A DNA stretch of 64,000 nt from JAFDYH01 sp049840875. GTDB lineage: Bacteria > Bacteroidota > Bacteroidia > Chitinophagales > Chitinophagaceae. The translations under genes and the position numbers were made by a program. The stretch lies in the NCBI GenBank assembly GCA_049840875.1, contig JASGJE010000008.1:83466-147465 (forward strand). Direction: 5' to 3'. The notes below the pieces were generated by a model. The model searched no databases and was not told where the DNA came from. It saw only the letters and a program-made list of their open reading frames with translations. Below, one piece after another: positions 35,692 to 43,900 of this stretch (position 1 is the first letter of the stretch; each line of letters starts with the position of its first letter).

Positions 35692-37317
35692 ATGAGCAAG
35701 ACTTTGGATCATTTTAGTCAGTGGGGGAAACATTCTAAAACGACAACTTCCAAAACATTGGAAAAGAAAGCCGTTGTTTACACCCGTGTATCGTCGAAAG
35801 AGCAATATGACAAGAATCTCAGTCTTGACTGGCAAAAGAAAGCAATAGACGACTATGCTACACGTAACGGTTTTGAAGTGGTAGATTATTTCGGTGGAAC
35901 GTTTGAAAGCGCTAAAACAGATGGCCGTAAAGAATTCCTGCGCATGCTTGAGCTTATCAGAAACAGGAAAGGCCGAATCAGTCACATCCTTGTTTATTTA
36001 CTCGACAGGTTTAGTCGCACCGGTGGCGGAGCTATTAAACTCGCAAAAGACCTTCGTGAGAAGTACGGTGTAACCATTATTGCCGTAACTCAACCAATTG
36101 ATACCAGTAATCCTGGTGGGGTATTTCAGCAGAACATGCAATTCCTGTTTAGCGAATACGATAACCAATTAAGAAGGCAGCGAGCGATGGCTGGCATTAA
36201 GGAAAAATTAAGCAGGGGAATTTGGTGCATTAAACCTCCAATGGGCTATGATATTGTGAGAAGTGAAGGGAACAGGAAGATTGTCGTAAACGCTGTCGGC
36301 AAGAAGTTAAAGAAAGCATTTGAGTGGAAAGCAACCGGCATGAAAAACGAAGAAATAATTTCTCGTCTCCAGGCAATGGGCGTCAAAATGTACAAGCAAA
36401 AAATAAGTCTGATTTTCTGTAATCCATTTTATTGTGGAATTATAGCGAACAAAATGTTAGATGGAAAGCTTGTTGAAGGAATTCACGAAAAACTCATCTC
36501 GCACGAACTCTTTTTAAAGGTAAATAACATCAGGCAAAATGCTAAAGGCTATGGCGTCCATCATAAAAAACATATTGAAGAAACTCCTTTAAAATTGTTT
36601 GCCCATTGTGATGATTGCGGGATGCCGGTTACGGGTTACGTTGTAAAAAAGAAGAACATTTTTTATTATAAGTGTAGGACTATTGGATGTAAGAACAATA
36701 AAAACGCAGCTCATGTTAATAATTCTTTTCTCGAAAAATTCCTCGTCAACTATACACTAACTCCTCACCTCGTTCCCGCACTTAAAGAAGTTGTGTATTC
36801 AATGCTTGATGAACATATTGATTATAATCGCGAGCAATCAAGTCTAATAAAAAAGAATCTTGAGAGTATTAGTAAAAAAATTCACACGCTTGATGAACGA
36901 TACTATTTAAATAATGAAATGCCTTTAGAAATCTATGGCACTTTAAAGAAAAAACTCACTGAAGAAAAGCTCAAAACCGAAGAACTGCTTAACGATTCAA
37001 CAGAACAAATTTCGAACCTTAAAAAATACTTAGAGGAAACAATTAATTTTTCGCTGAAACTCGCCACAGGATGGAGTTCTGCCAGATGCGAAATCAAAGA
37101 AAAACTGCAAAAAATAGTGTTTCCGGAAGGTGTACGGTACGATTTCAAAAAAGATTCATTTCGAACTACGGGCGTAAGAGAATGGTTTGAGCTGATCTCG
37201 CAACTGAACAGCATCCCAGAGGATGATAAAAACAAACAAGGCAGCGTAAATGCTGCCTTGTCAAGTTTAGTCGGGATGACTGGATTCGAACCAGCGGCCC
37301 CTACGTCCCGAACGTAG
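35692..37317 (+). CDS. Large serine recombinase (integrase)
   Basis: The 541-residue protein carries a resolvase catalytic domain with YTRVSSKEQ (catalytic serine about residue 34), HILVYLLDRFSRTGGG and EYDNQLRRQRAMAGIKEKLSRG. A recombinase domain (KPPMGYDIV) follows, then a zinc ribbon (CDDCGMP, KCRTIGC) at about 300-340 and a C-terminal coiled coil. It integrates the element by site-specific recombination. The last 27 or so codons run through the terminator and 47 bases of the tRNA-Pro gene on the other strand, so the extreme C-terminus (GMTGFEPAAPTSRT) is coded by antisense tRNA sequence. The functional C-terminus is probably near residue 515. Confidence 0.93.
   Translation: MSKTLDHFSQWGKHSKTTTSKTLEKKAVVYTRVSSKEQYDKNLSLDWQKKAIDDYATRNGFEVVDYFGGTFESAKTDGRKEFLRMLELIRNRKGRISHILVYLLDRFSRTGGGAIKLAKDLREKYGVTIIAVTQPIDTSNPGGVFQQNMQFLFSEYDNQLRRQRAMAGIKEKLSRGIWCIKPPMGYDIVRSEGNRKIVVNAVGKKLKKAFEWKATGMKNEEIISRLQAMGVKMYKQKISLIFCNPFYCGIIANKMLDGKLVEGIHEKLISHELFLKVNNIRQNAKGYGVHHKKHIEETPLKLFAHCDDCGMPVTGYVVKKKNIFYYKCRTIGCKNNKNAAHVNNSFLEKFLVNYTLTPHLVPALKEVVYSMLDEHIDYNREQSSLIKKNLESISKKIHTLDERYYLNNEMPLEIYGTLKKKLTEEKLKTEELLNDSTEQISNLKKYLEETINFSLKLATGWSSARCEIKEKLQKIVFPEGVRYDFKKDSFRTTGVREWFELISQLNSIPEDDKNKQGSVNAALSSLVGMTGFEPAAPTSRT
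37237..37260 (-). terminator. Terminator of tRNA-Pro(CGG), inside the recombinase frame
   Basis: On the minus strand CAAGGCAGC pairs with GCTGCCTTG around a six-base loop and is followed by TTTGTTTTTATC, a good intrinsic terminator 10 bases past the tRNA 3' end. It probably belongs to the host locus, which places the element junction near 37236 or to its left. Confidence 0.8.
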
Positions 37318-37344
37318 TGCGCTACCGGGCTGCGCTACATCCCG
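37271..37344 (-). tRNA. tRNA-Pro (anticodon CGG)
   Basis: A 74-base cloverleaf on the minus strand: acceptor CGGGATG pairs with CATCCCG, anticodon stem CTACG/CGTAG with loop TTCGGGA giving anticodon CGG, T arm with GGTTCGAATCC. CCA is not encoded. The recombinase reading frame overlaps its 3' half on the opposite strand. Confidence 0.95.
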
Positions 37345-37364
37345 AAAACTCTTTCAAATTTAAA

Positions 37365-37394
37365 AAAGACCTCTGAAAAAATTCAAAGGTCTTT
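37365..37394 (-). terminator. Hairpin between the two tRNA-Pro genes
   Basis: AAAGACCT pairs with AGGTCTTT, with an inner TGAA/TTCA stem, followed on the minus strand by TTTAAATTTG. It would end transcription of the upstream tRNA-Pro(GGG), or the two tRNAs are partly co-transcribed. Confidence 0.6.
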
Positions 37395-37401
37395 CTGTTT
37401 G

Positions 37402-37475
37402 TCGGGACGACTAGATTCGAACTAGCGACCCCTTGCACCCCATGCAAGTGCGCTACCGGGCTGCGCTACGTCCCG
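37402..37475 (-). tRNA. tRNA-Pro (anticodon GGG)
   Basis: A 74-base cloverleaf on the minus strand: acceptor CGGGACG pairs with CGTCCCG, anticodon stem CTTGC/GCAAG with loop ATGGGGT giving anticodon GGG, T arm with AGTTCGAATCT. CCA is not encoded. It is about 75% identical by eye to the neighbouring tRNA-Pro(CGG). Confidence 0.95.
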
Positions 37476-37629
37476 AAAAATATTGGGGTTGCAAATGTAA
37501 AGTATTATTGCAAATGGACGAAACCTTGTTCGATTACAGAATAAAAAGGTTAAGATGGAGAAATAAAGAAAAATAGTATCACTCAACCTTTTTCAATATA
37601 ATAAGGTAAATAGTTTCGGGTAGCAACAA

Positions 37630-38064
37630 TTATCCTTTATTGGCCGGATCAAATTCGATAATCCATTCAATACCGTATTTGTCTCTGAAACACCCAAAAT
37701 AAGTGCCCCATGGACTATCACCGATAGGACCTTCTATTTCTCCTCCGACAGAAAGCCCATTGAATATTTTGTCCGCTTCTTCTTTACTTTCAGCGGTAAC
37801 TACAATTTTACTTCTGTTCTCTTTTTCGTTTGTTGTTCCCATAAATTCAGGCACATCATTGCCCATCAACGTACTGCCCTTGCCGATTGGTAATGCAATA
37901 TGCATAACCTTATTTTCTTCTTTAGGTGCAATTTTGAACTCAGGGCCTGCAAGATCCTTGAAACGGATAATCTTGGAAAATGCTCCGCCGAAAACTGATT
38001 TGTAAAAAGTAAATGCTTCTTCGGCATTACCGTTAAAATTTACATGAGGATTAATAGTTGCCAT
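37630..38064 (-). CDS. VOC/PhnB-like glyoxalase-fold protein
   Basis: A 144-residue single-domain protein with the PhnB-like pattern: NPHVNFNGNAEEAFTFYKSV at the start, IALPIGKGSTLMGND in the middle and DKYGIEWIIEFD at the end. It resembles proteins annotated as DNA-binding protein 3-demethylubiquinone methyltransferase-like or simply VOC; catalytic role unknown. It is the last gene of an ArsR-SRPBCC-VOC operon, 29 bases after the SRPBCC stop. The ATG at 38064 (MATIN) gives the conventional family start. Confidence 0.85.
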   Translation of the reverse strand: MATINPHVNFNGNAEEAFTFYKSVFGGAFSKIIRFKDLAGPEFKIAPKEENKVMHIALPIGKGSTLMGNDVPEFMGTTNEKENRSKIVVTAESKEEADKIFNGLSVGGEIEGPIGDSPWGTYFGCFRDKYGIEWIIEFDPANKG

Positions 38065-38093
38065 GATCAAATAGATTATTAGTGTATTAAAAT

Positions 38094-38606
38094 TTATTTT
38101 CCTGATAAAGTCGCCAAAAGTTTCTCAAGATTAGAGAGAGCCATTTTCATTCCCTGGGTAAAGCCATCAAGTATTCTTTCTAACCGTTCGAGTGATTCAT
38201 TGTAAATACTAATTTTCACTGTTGTAACCGGTTCACCATCGGGGCCTTTGCTCTCGCTGAAAGTATGATCCCATTCAGAACCCGGCAATTCAGGGTTTTC
38301 GTCTTTGTCTGCAAAGGCATTATTCATTTTAAAGTTAGTCTTCGGAGTAATGGAAGTGTATTCCTGGATTGCCCAACGTTCCTGTCCTTCCGGAGTTACC
38401 ATAGCATAAAACCGTTTTCCGCCGACTTCAAAATGTTGATATTTAGTTTTACAATATAATGGTTGAGGCGCCAGCCATTGATCTAATAATTCAGCTTTGG
38501 TAAAAGCATCCCACACCAGGGAAAGATCCGCATCAAACTCTCTCGTGATGTATACCATTTTTTTTGCCTTGTCTACGGTAAAATCGAATAACAGGTTATT
38601 TGCCAT
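38094..38606 (-). CDS. SRPBCC/AHSA1-family protein
   Basis: The 170-residue product fits the START/AHSA1 fold: ITREFDADLSLVWDAFTKAEL, QWLAPQPLYCKT, GQERWAIQEY and LDGFTQGMKMALSNLEKLL. Such proteins are often paired with ArsR regulators and bind small hydrophobic ligands or act as stress accessory proteins. The start overlaps the ArsR stop by 11 bases, indicating a shared operon. Confidence 0.9.
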   Translation of the reverse strand: MANNLLFDFTVDKAKKMVYITREFDADLSLVWDAFTKAELLDQWLAPQPLYCKTKYQHFEVGGKRFYAMVTPEGQERWAIQEYTSITPKTNFKMNNAFADKDENPELPGSEWDHTFSESKGPDGEPVTTVKISIYNESLERLERILDGFTQGMKMALSNLEKLLATLSGK

Positions 38607-38922
38607 TTTTTGTCTTTTTCATTGTTAACAATAGTTTGTCGAGCTGGTTGAAACGCGTTTCCCAGATTTTCCTGAGTTGGTCTAACCATTTATCTATTTC
38701 TTTCATTTTTTCAATTTCAAGTGAATAATAAATTTCCCGGCCTTTTTGCTCAGGTTTTATCAATTCGCATTCGCTAAGTATGCGAAGATGTTTAGATACA
38801 GACTGCCGGGTAGTGTTGAAGTTTTCTGCAATGGCGTTTGGTGTCATTGCCTGCAGTGCAATCAATGTAATAATTGCACGTCTTGTCGGGTCTGCTATTG
38901 CCTGGAAAATATCTCTTCTCAT
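38596..38922 (-). CDS. ArsR-family winged-helix repressor
   Basis: The 108-residue protein has the ArsR wHTH: IFQAIADPTRRAIITLIA, then MTPNAIAENFNTTRQSVSKHL and the wing ELIKPEQKGREIYYSLE. It lacks the metal-binding cysteine set of classic ArsR. It heads the SRPBCC-VOC operon, a widespread arrangement in Bacteroidota, and probably represses it. Confidence 0.92.
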   Translation of the reverse strand: MRRDIFQAIADPTRRAIITLIALQAMTPNAIAENFNTTRQSVSKHLRILSECELIKPEQKGREIYYSLEIEKMKEIDKWLDQLRKIWETRFNQLDKLLLTMKKTKNGK

Positions 38923-39000
38923 ACTATAAAATTATATTTGAAGCCAATCGGTTGCAAATATAAGTGCAACTATTTGGTTTCACAAATTTTTTTTCAAAAA

Positions 39001-39641
39001 AAGTAGAAGTTTATTAATGTGCTCTGTGGAAGTCACACCATAAGAGAGTCCTGTTCTCCTGACACGCAGTCGTTTTCACTGTTCTTTAAATGATTTGAGA
39101 CGATTTAATAAGAGAATTACTCCCACAATCATTTCGGGGACTGGCAAAACTATTCTCTCTGTTTTCTTTGCTTCTGATCAGGACTTGTTTTGATTTGCAT
39201 AGTGACAGGCTCTACTATTTTGACATCTTTCATTCAAGCGCTGGAATATGAGGATGTTTTCTGTAATTGTAGTTTCGTTGTTAAGTATCATCCAGATAAC
39301 AACAGGCAAAGCTCTTATCTTTTCGAGGTAACGACTTAAATATGTGCAGAGACAACAATGGAAAAAAGTAAAAGGACTGCTGAAGCGGCGATGGTATAAA
39401 TAAATGCTTTCCGGAGTGTCATAAAAGTTGATTTAAAAACTGGTTAATAAATAGCGAATACTCAATTGACGACCTGCAACACAAAAAAATATCAGCGAAC
39501 GGTCGGCAGCTACCCGCATTATTTTTAAAAGATTAATTTAAATATTTCAATAAATAGAAACGCTTCATGAAATAATTTGTTCAGCCTGGTCAAACAAAAA
39601 TTGAATTATTTAAGTTTTTCGATAAATGAATGCAAAAAAAA
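39001..39641. other. Gene-poor stretch with tiny frames
   Basis: No ordinary gene. On the minus strand 39336-39422 encodes a 28-residue peptide that looks like a lone signal peptide (MTLRKAFIYTIAASAVLLL then FSIVVSAHI), and a second short frame with two cysteines lies further along near 39160-39280. Both could be remnants of decayed genes. A half-site of the ArsR-type palindrome (ATATTTCAATAAAT) is at 39542-39555. Confidence 0.4.
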
Positions 39642-39917
39642 TTAAACCTTCAAGCCCTCGACGAAATGAATATACTCATCGAGCAATTTATTGTTCAGGT
39701 AATACCGCACATTACGACCTTCCTTATCTGAGGTAACCAACTCACTATCGATAAGTAATTTCAGGTGATGTGCAATTGATGGCTGTGCGAGACTGATCGT
39801 GTTATTCAGATCTACACAGTACAGGCATTGTTTGCTTTTCTTGATCTCTTTTAGTATAGTCAATCTATTTGGATCAGCCAATGCTTTAGAAATTTTTTCT
39901 GCCTTCTTTGCGTCCAT
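39642..39917 (-). CDS. ArsR/SmtB-family regulator
   Basis: This 91-residue wHTH protein (KISKALADPNRLTILKEIK, then ISLAQPSIAHHLKLLIDSEL and GRNVRYYLNNKLL) has a CLYC pair near residues 31-34 in the position of the ArsR alpha-3/4 metal site. A perfect 34-bp palindrome lies 29 bases upstream of the start and is its likely operator, so it is probably autoregulated. No adjacent transporter or arsenic gene is visible; the target may have been lost. Confidence 0.9.
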   Translation of the reverse strand: MDAKKAEKISKALADPNRLTILKEIKKSKQCLYCVDLNNTISLAQPSIAHHLKLLIDSELVTSDKEGRNVRYYLNNKLLDEYIHFVEGLKV

Positions 39918-39945
39918 AGTATCAAATTAACAACGCAAATATAAT

Positions 39946-39979
39946 AATTTATTTATTGAAATATTTCAATAAATAAATT
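39946..39979. promoter_or_regulatory. ArsR operator candidate, 34-bp perfect palindrome
   Basis: Positions 39946-39962 and 39963-39979 are exact reverse complements (AATTTATTTATTGAAAT and its complement), with no loop, so a DNA operator is more likely than an RNA hairpin. A partial copy (ATATTTCAATAAAT) recurs at 39542-39555, downstream of the regulator gene. Confidence 0.75.
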
Positions 39980-40182
39980 TGCTTAACATTTTTTTAATTT
40001 AAAACTTAGGCATATAGGGTAGGAGTGAATAGAAGTATATAATATTTGCCATCCCTGTTAGATAATCATAACGTAAAACTATTTTGGCACAGGTGATTTG
40101 CATTCAATTAATTTAACGTTACTCATGCTTTTAAGGCGGAGTAATCGTCCGGCGCCAGGTTTTTGAAGTTGAAACTGAAACT

Positions 40183-40809
40183 TTAAACAGGCTGAGTTGA
40201 TAACCAATTTACAAGTGCAGCGCCATTTTTGAACTGCAGTTTTTTTAGCATGCGGTAGCGGTGAACCTCAATCGTCTTGCGGGCAATACCAAGTTGTGTT
40301 GCAATTTCACGACTTGACAGGCCATTCTTTACAAGACGTGCTACTTTTATTTCTGTACGAGTCAGCTGCTCAATACAAGCTGTAAAATTTCCTATTAATG
40401 CCGTCGATGCTAAGTTGTTTTTTATTTCCATACACACATAAGTCTTTCCTGCAACGACGGTTGTTATAGCATTGGTAAGTTCTTCCTGAGTAGAGTTTTT
40501 TGTTATAAACCCACTCGCACCTGCAGTCATTAATGTTTTTGCATAGGCTGGTTCTGAATGTGCCGTCAGCGCAATAATTCTTATGCCGGGTTGTGTGGTA
40601 TGAATTGCTTTAGTGGCAGCAATGCCATCAAGGGGGCCCATATTGACATCCATTAAAATGACATCAGGCTTGACAGAACGTGCAAGTTCTATAGCCTGCT
40701 CACCGCAAGAAGCTTGTCCAGCGATAATAAAACGGTTATCGCCTTTCAGCATTAACATAAGTGAATCGCGAAGTAATTTATGATCGTCAACAATAAGTAC
40801 GGAAATCAT
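40183..40809 (-). CDS. NarL/LuxR-family response regulator
   Basis: The 208-residue product has an N-terminal receiver domain (VDDHKLLRDSL, phosphoacceptor in LMDVNMGPLDG near residue 55, conserved threonine and lysine in IITKNS-like region ASGFITKNS) and a C-terminal LuxR helix-turn-helix (LTRTEIKVARLVKNGLSSRE, ATQLGIARKTIEVHRYRMLK). It is the last gene of the minus-strand sensory cluster, separated by 133 bases from the large hybrid kinase, and is a candidate output of that phosphorelay. Confidence 0.93.
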   Translation of the reverse strand: MISVLIVDDHKLLRDSLMLMLKGDNRFIIAGQASCGEQAIELARSVKPDVILMDVNMGPLDGIAATKAIHTTQPGIRIIALTAHSEPAYAKTLMTAGASGFITKNSTQEELTNAITTVVAGKTYVCMEIKNNLASTALIGNFTACIEQLTRTEIKVARLVKNGLSSREIATQLGIARKTIEVHRYRMLKKLQFKNGAALVNWLSTQPV

Positions 40810-40942
40810 GTTTATGATTTATTGAATTATAAGTATAGAAGATATTTCTTCGGGAAAATTATTTCGTGAATAGGTATAAGCGACAATAATTTTTGTCTTT
40901 ACTATTTATTCAAAAGATAAAACAACCTGCCGAGTTGTATTA

Positions 40943-43900
40943 TTATACCTTATATGATTTAGATTCTTTCCATTTTTTCAACATCCCGGCAAGCTCATCG
41001 GGTTTCACCGGCTTACTTAAGAAATCATCCATGCCTGCGCTGATGCACTCTGCCTGGTCTTCTCTCATTGCATTTGCCGTCATGGCAATAATTACCGGTT
41101 GAGTCCCTTTCTCTTTGCGGATCACCCGGGTCGCCTCAAGTCCATCTATCTCCGGCATTTGCACATCCATTAAAATGATTTCATAATTTTTTTGTTTCAT
41201 CATCGCTATCGCTTCTATTCCATTTATGGCGATGTCAGCATTGTATCCTAATTTTTCCAGCATTTTAATCGCCAGCTTCTGGTTCACAAGATTATCTTCG
41301 GCAACAAGAATTGTTGGGTATTCTTCATTCAGGATTTTAGTAGTTGTTTTTAATGTTTGTTTAGTGTCTGTAATTTTTCTGATACCGCGCAGTTCCTGTG
41401 CAATCAGCTTGCAGAGAATATCGTGTTTTATCGGTTTTGTTAATATAGCATTGAACAAGCCTTTATAGGTTTTGTTTCTTTCATCACCAACTGAACTTAA
41501 AAGAATAATCGGCATTGCTGGATAAAGAGCTTTTATTTCTTTTGCGAGACCACACCCATCCATTTCCGGCATTTGCATATCGGTTAGTAAAAGATCATAA
41601 GGATTTTCATCACGGATCATTGCCAATGCTTCCTGTCCGCTTGTTGCAAGCGTGGGAATTAGTTTCCAATACTCCAACTGGTTTTTCAAAATATTCCGAT
41701 TGGTTGGGTTGTCATCTACGACTAATATTTTTTTCCCTTCCATGCCTGCGAAATGATCTGTCATATTCGCCCGAAGTGACTGAAGGCTTGTTTTCGTTTT
41801 AATGGAAAAACTAAATGTCGTTCCTTCACCTTCTTTGCTCTTTACATCGATTTTTCCTGCCATCAGGCCGACAAGTTTTTCGCAAATAACAAGGCCAAGA
41901 CCTGTGCCGCCATATTTTCTTGTGGTTGAGGAATCGACCTGAGAAAATGCTTTGAACAAACGTTCCATCTTCTCTGCAGGAATACCGATGCCTGTATCTC
42001 TTACTTCAAAGAACAATTCAAGTTCACCGTTATCTTCCATATAGCCCGAGTGAACGGCTACAAATACTTCACCCTTTTCCGTAAACTTGATAGCATTATT
42101 CACAAGGTTCATCAATATCTGTCTCAATCTTACAGCGTCACCCATTATCTGGGCTGGTACATCATGATCAATTTCATAGATCAGATCCAGTCCCAATAGC
42201 CCCGCTTTACCGGAGAATACGTCCAATACTTCTTCGATACAATTTCTCAAATCAAAACTGCGATACTCCAGCTCCATATTACCAGACTCTATCTTTGAGA
42301 AATCCAGAATATCATTAATTACAGTCAGCAAAGTTTCGCCACAGGTAGTAATCGTTTTTGCATACTCCCGCTGTTCATCATTCAGATCTGTTTCGCATAG
42401 TAACGATGCCATGCCAATTACACCATTCATCGGTGTTCTTATTTCATGGCTCATTGTTGCGAGAAATGCGCTTTTCGCTTTGTTTGCTAATTCCGCTTGT
42501 GTTCTGGCATTTTTTTCCATTTCGTTGCTTTCTACCAACTGAATGGTTTGTTCATTGACCTTTCGTTGTAATTTTTCTTTTTGTGAGCGGATACTTTTAA
42601 TCCTGTGCCAGTAATATCCATAAATAGCAGACACGACACTTAGCCCAACCAGAAGTTCAAACCACCATGTCATCCAGAAGGGTGGTGTCACAGTTAATAC
42701 CAATGTTCTTTCTTTGTCTGACCATTTCCCATCGCTGTTCATTGCTTTAATATGCAACGTATATGTGCCGGGGTTCAGATTGGTGTATGTCGCAACACGA
42801 TTACTACCTGTTTCATTCCAGGCTTTATCAAATCCTTCAAGTTTATAAGCGTACTTCCTTTTCTCAGGTGAACTGTAATTCAATGAAGCGAACTCGAAGG
42901 AAAGTACTGAGTTCTTATAAGGTACAGTGATGGAATTTGTTTCCGAGATATCTTTATCAAGTGTGATGGTATTAGTTGATTGTCCGGCAACGCTTACTTT
43001 CTTGTTGAATACCTGGAACCCAGTGAAAAGCAGTGGCGGATCGAAAGGATGATCTTCAATTCTGGCTGGATAAAACCGGTTGAAGCCATTTATTCCGCCG
43101 AAATAAAATTCACCTGATTTTGATTTACAAAACGCTTTCATCTTAAACTCGTACGATTGCAAACCTTCATCTGTGCCGAAGTTTTTGAATATTTGTGATT
43201 TTGTGTCAAAACAGGATAAACCTCTGTTGGTACTGATCCAGATTTTATTTTGATCATCTTCAATTAGCCCGAAAATGGTGCTGTTTGCCAGGCCGTTTTT
43301 AGTTGTATAAACCGTAAAATGATTGGTTGTGCGATCATAATAATTAAGTCCTGCTAAAGTTGCTATCCAAAGATTTCCTTTTTTGTCCACGATTACATTC
43401 GTCACTTCATTGTCGCTTAGGCTATTTACTCCATCGCTATGTAATAATGTGGTAAATGTTTTTTTTGTTTTATTGTAAAGCTGCAAACCGCCGCCATCTG
43501 TTCCGATCAACAAATTGCCAGCATTGTCTTCATTTATTGCGCAGATCTTTAATGCGCTGATATCAGCTTCAGGGTTATGTATCCTTGTGAAAGTCATGGT
43601 TGATGGATTGTAAAGATTCAATCCACCGTTGTATGTTCCCACCCAGATATTTTTTTCACGATCTTCAAATATTACCCATGCATTGTTGCAGCTAAGGCTC
43701 GAACTATCCTGGGGATTATTTCTGAAATGATGGAATGCGTTTGTAGCAGGATTAAAAACTGAAACTCCTTCACCCCATGTTCCTGTCCATACGTTTCCTT
43801 TTGAATCTTCACAAACACTTAAAACATAGTCTCCGCAAATACTGTTTTTATTTTCTGCATTGTGTACATAGTGTTTAAAAGAGCGGCTTACCGGATCAAA

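Larger units (their letters stand above)
17517..37317 (+). mobile_element. Integrated virus-like element, 20 kb, without tailed-phage genes
   Basis: About two dozen genes all lie on the plus strand, many overlapping by four bases. They include a serine recombinase at the right end next to tRNA-Pro, a methyltransferase-helicase, a RecA-like ATPase, two amidases, a YkuD-like protein, a peptidoglycan-binding protein, small holin- and spanin-like membrane proteins and several beta-rich proteins. I found no terminase, portal, scaffold protease, tape measure or conjugation genes. At least nine products have membrane segments. This fits a tailless virus with an internal membrane better than a tailed prophage or a conjugative element. 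The right edge is probably near 37236, where host tRNA terminator sequence begins; the left edge is not resolved. Confidence 0.6.

Noticed and set aside
17517..37317. Ordinary tailed prophage
   Set aside because: No large terminase, portal, head protease, tape measure, tail tube or baseplate protein was recognisable in any of the genes.
17517..37317. Integrative conjugative element
   Set aside because: No relaxase, coupling ATPase or Tra/VirB-like gene was seen.
37270..37317. GMTGFEPAAPTSRT as a conserved protein domain of the recombinase
   Set aside because: These residues are the antisense translation of a tRNA-Pro gene, a known source of similar tails in many unrelated annotated proteins.
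17191..37344. Direct repeat of the tRNA-Pro 3' end marking a left attachment site
   Set aside because: I looked for the tRNA sequence in 17191-17516 and found no copy. Serine recombinases need only a very short shared core, so absence is not informative.
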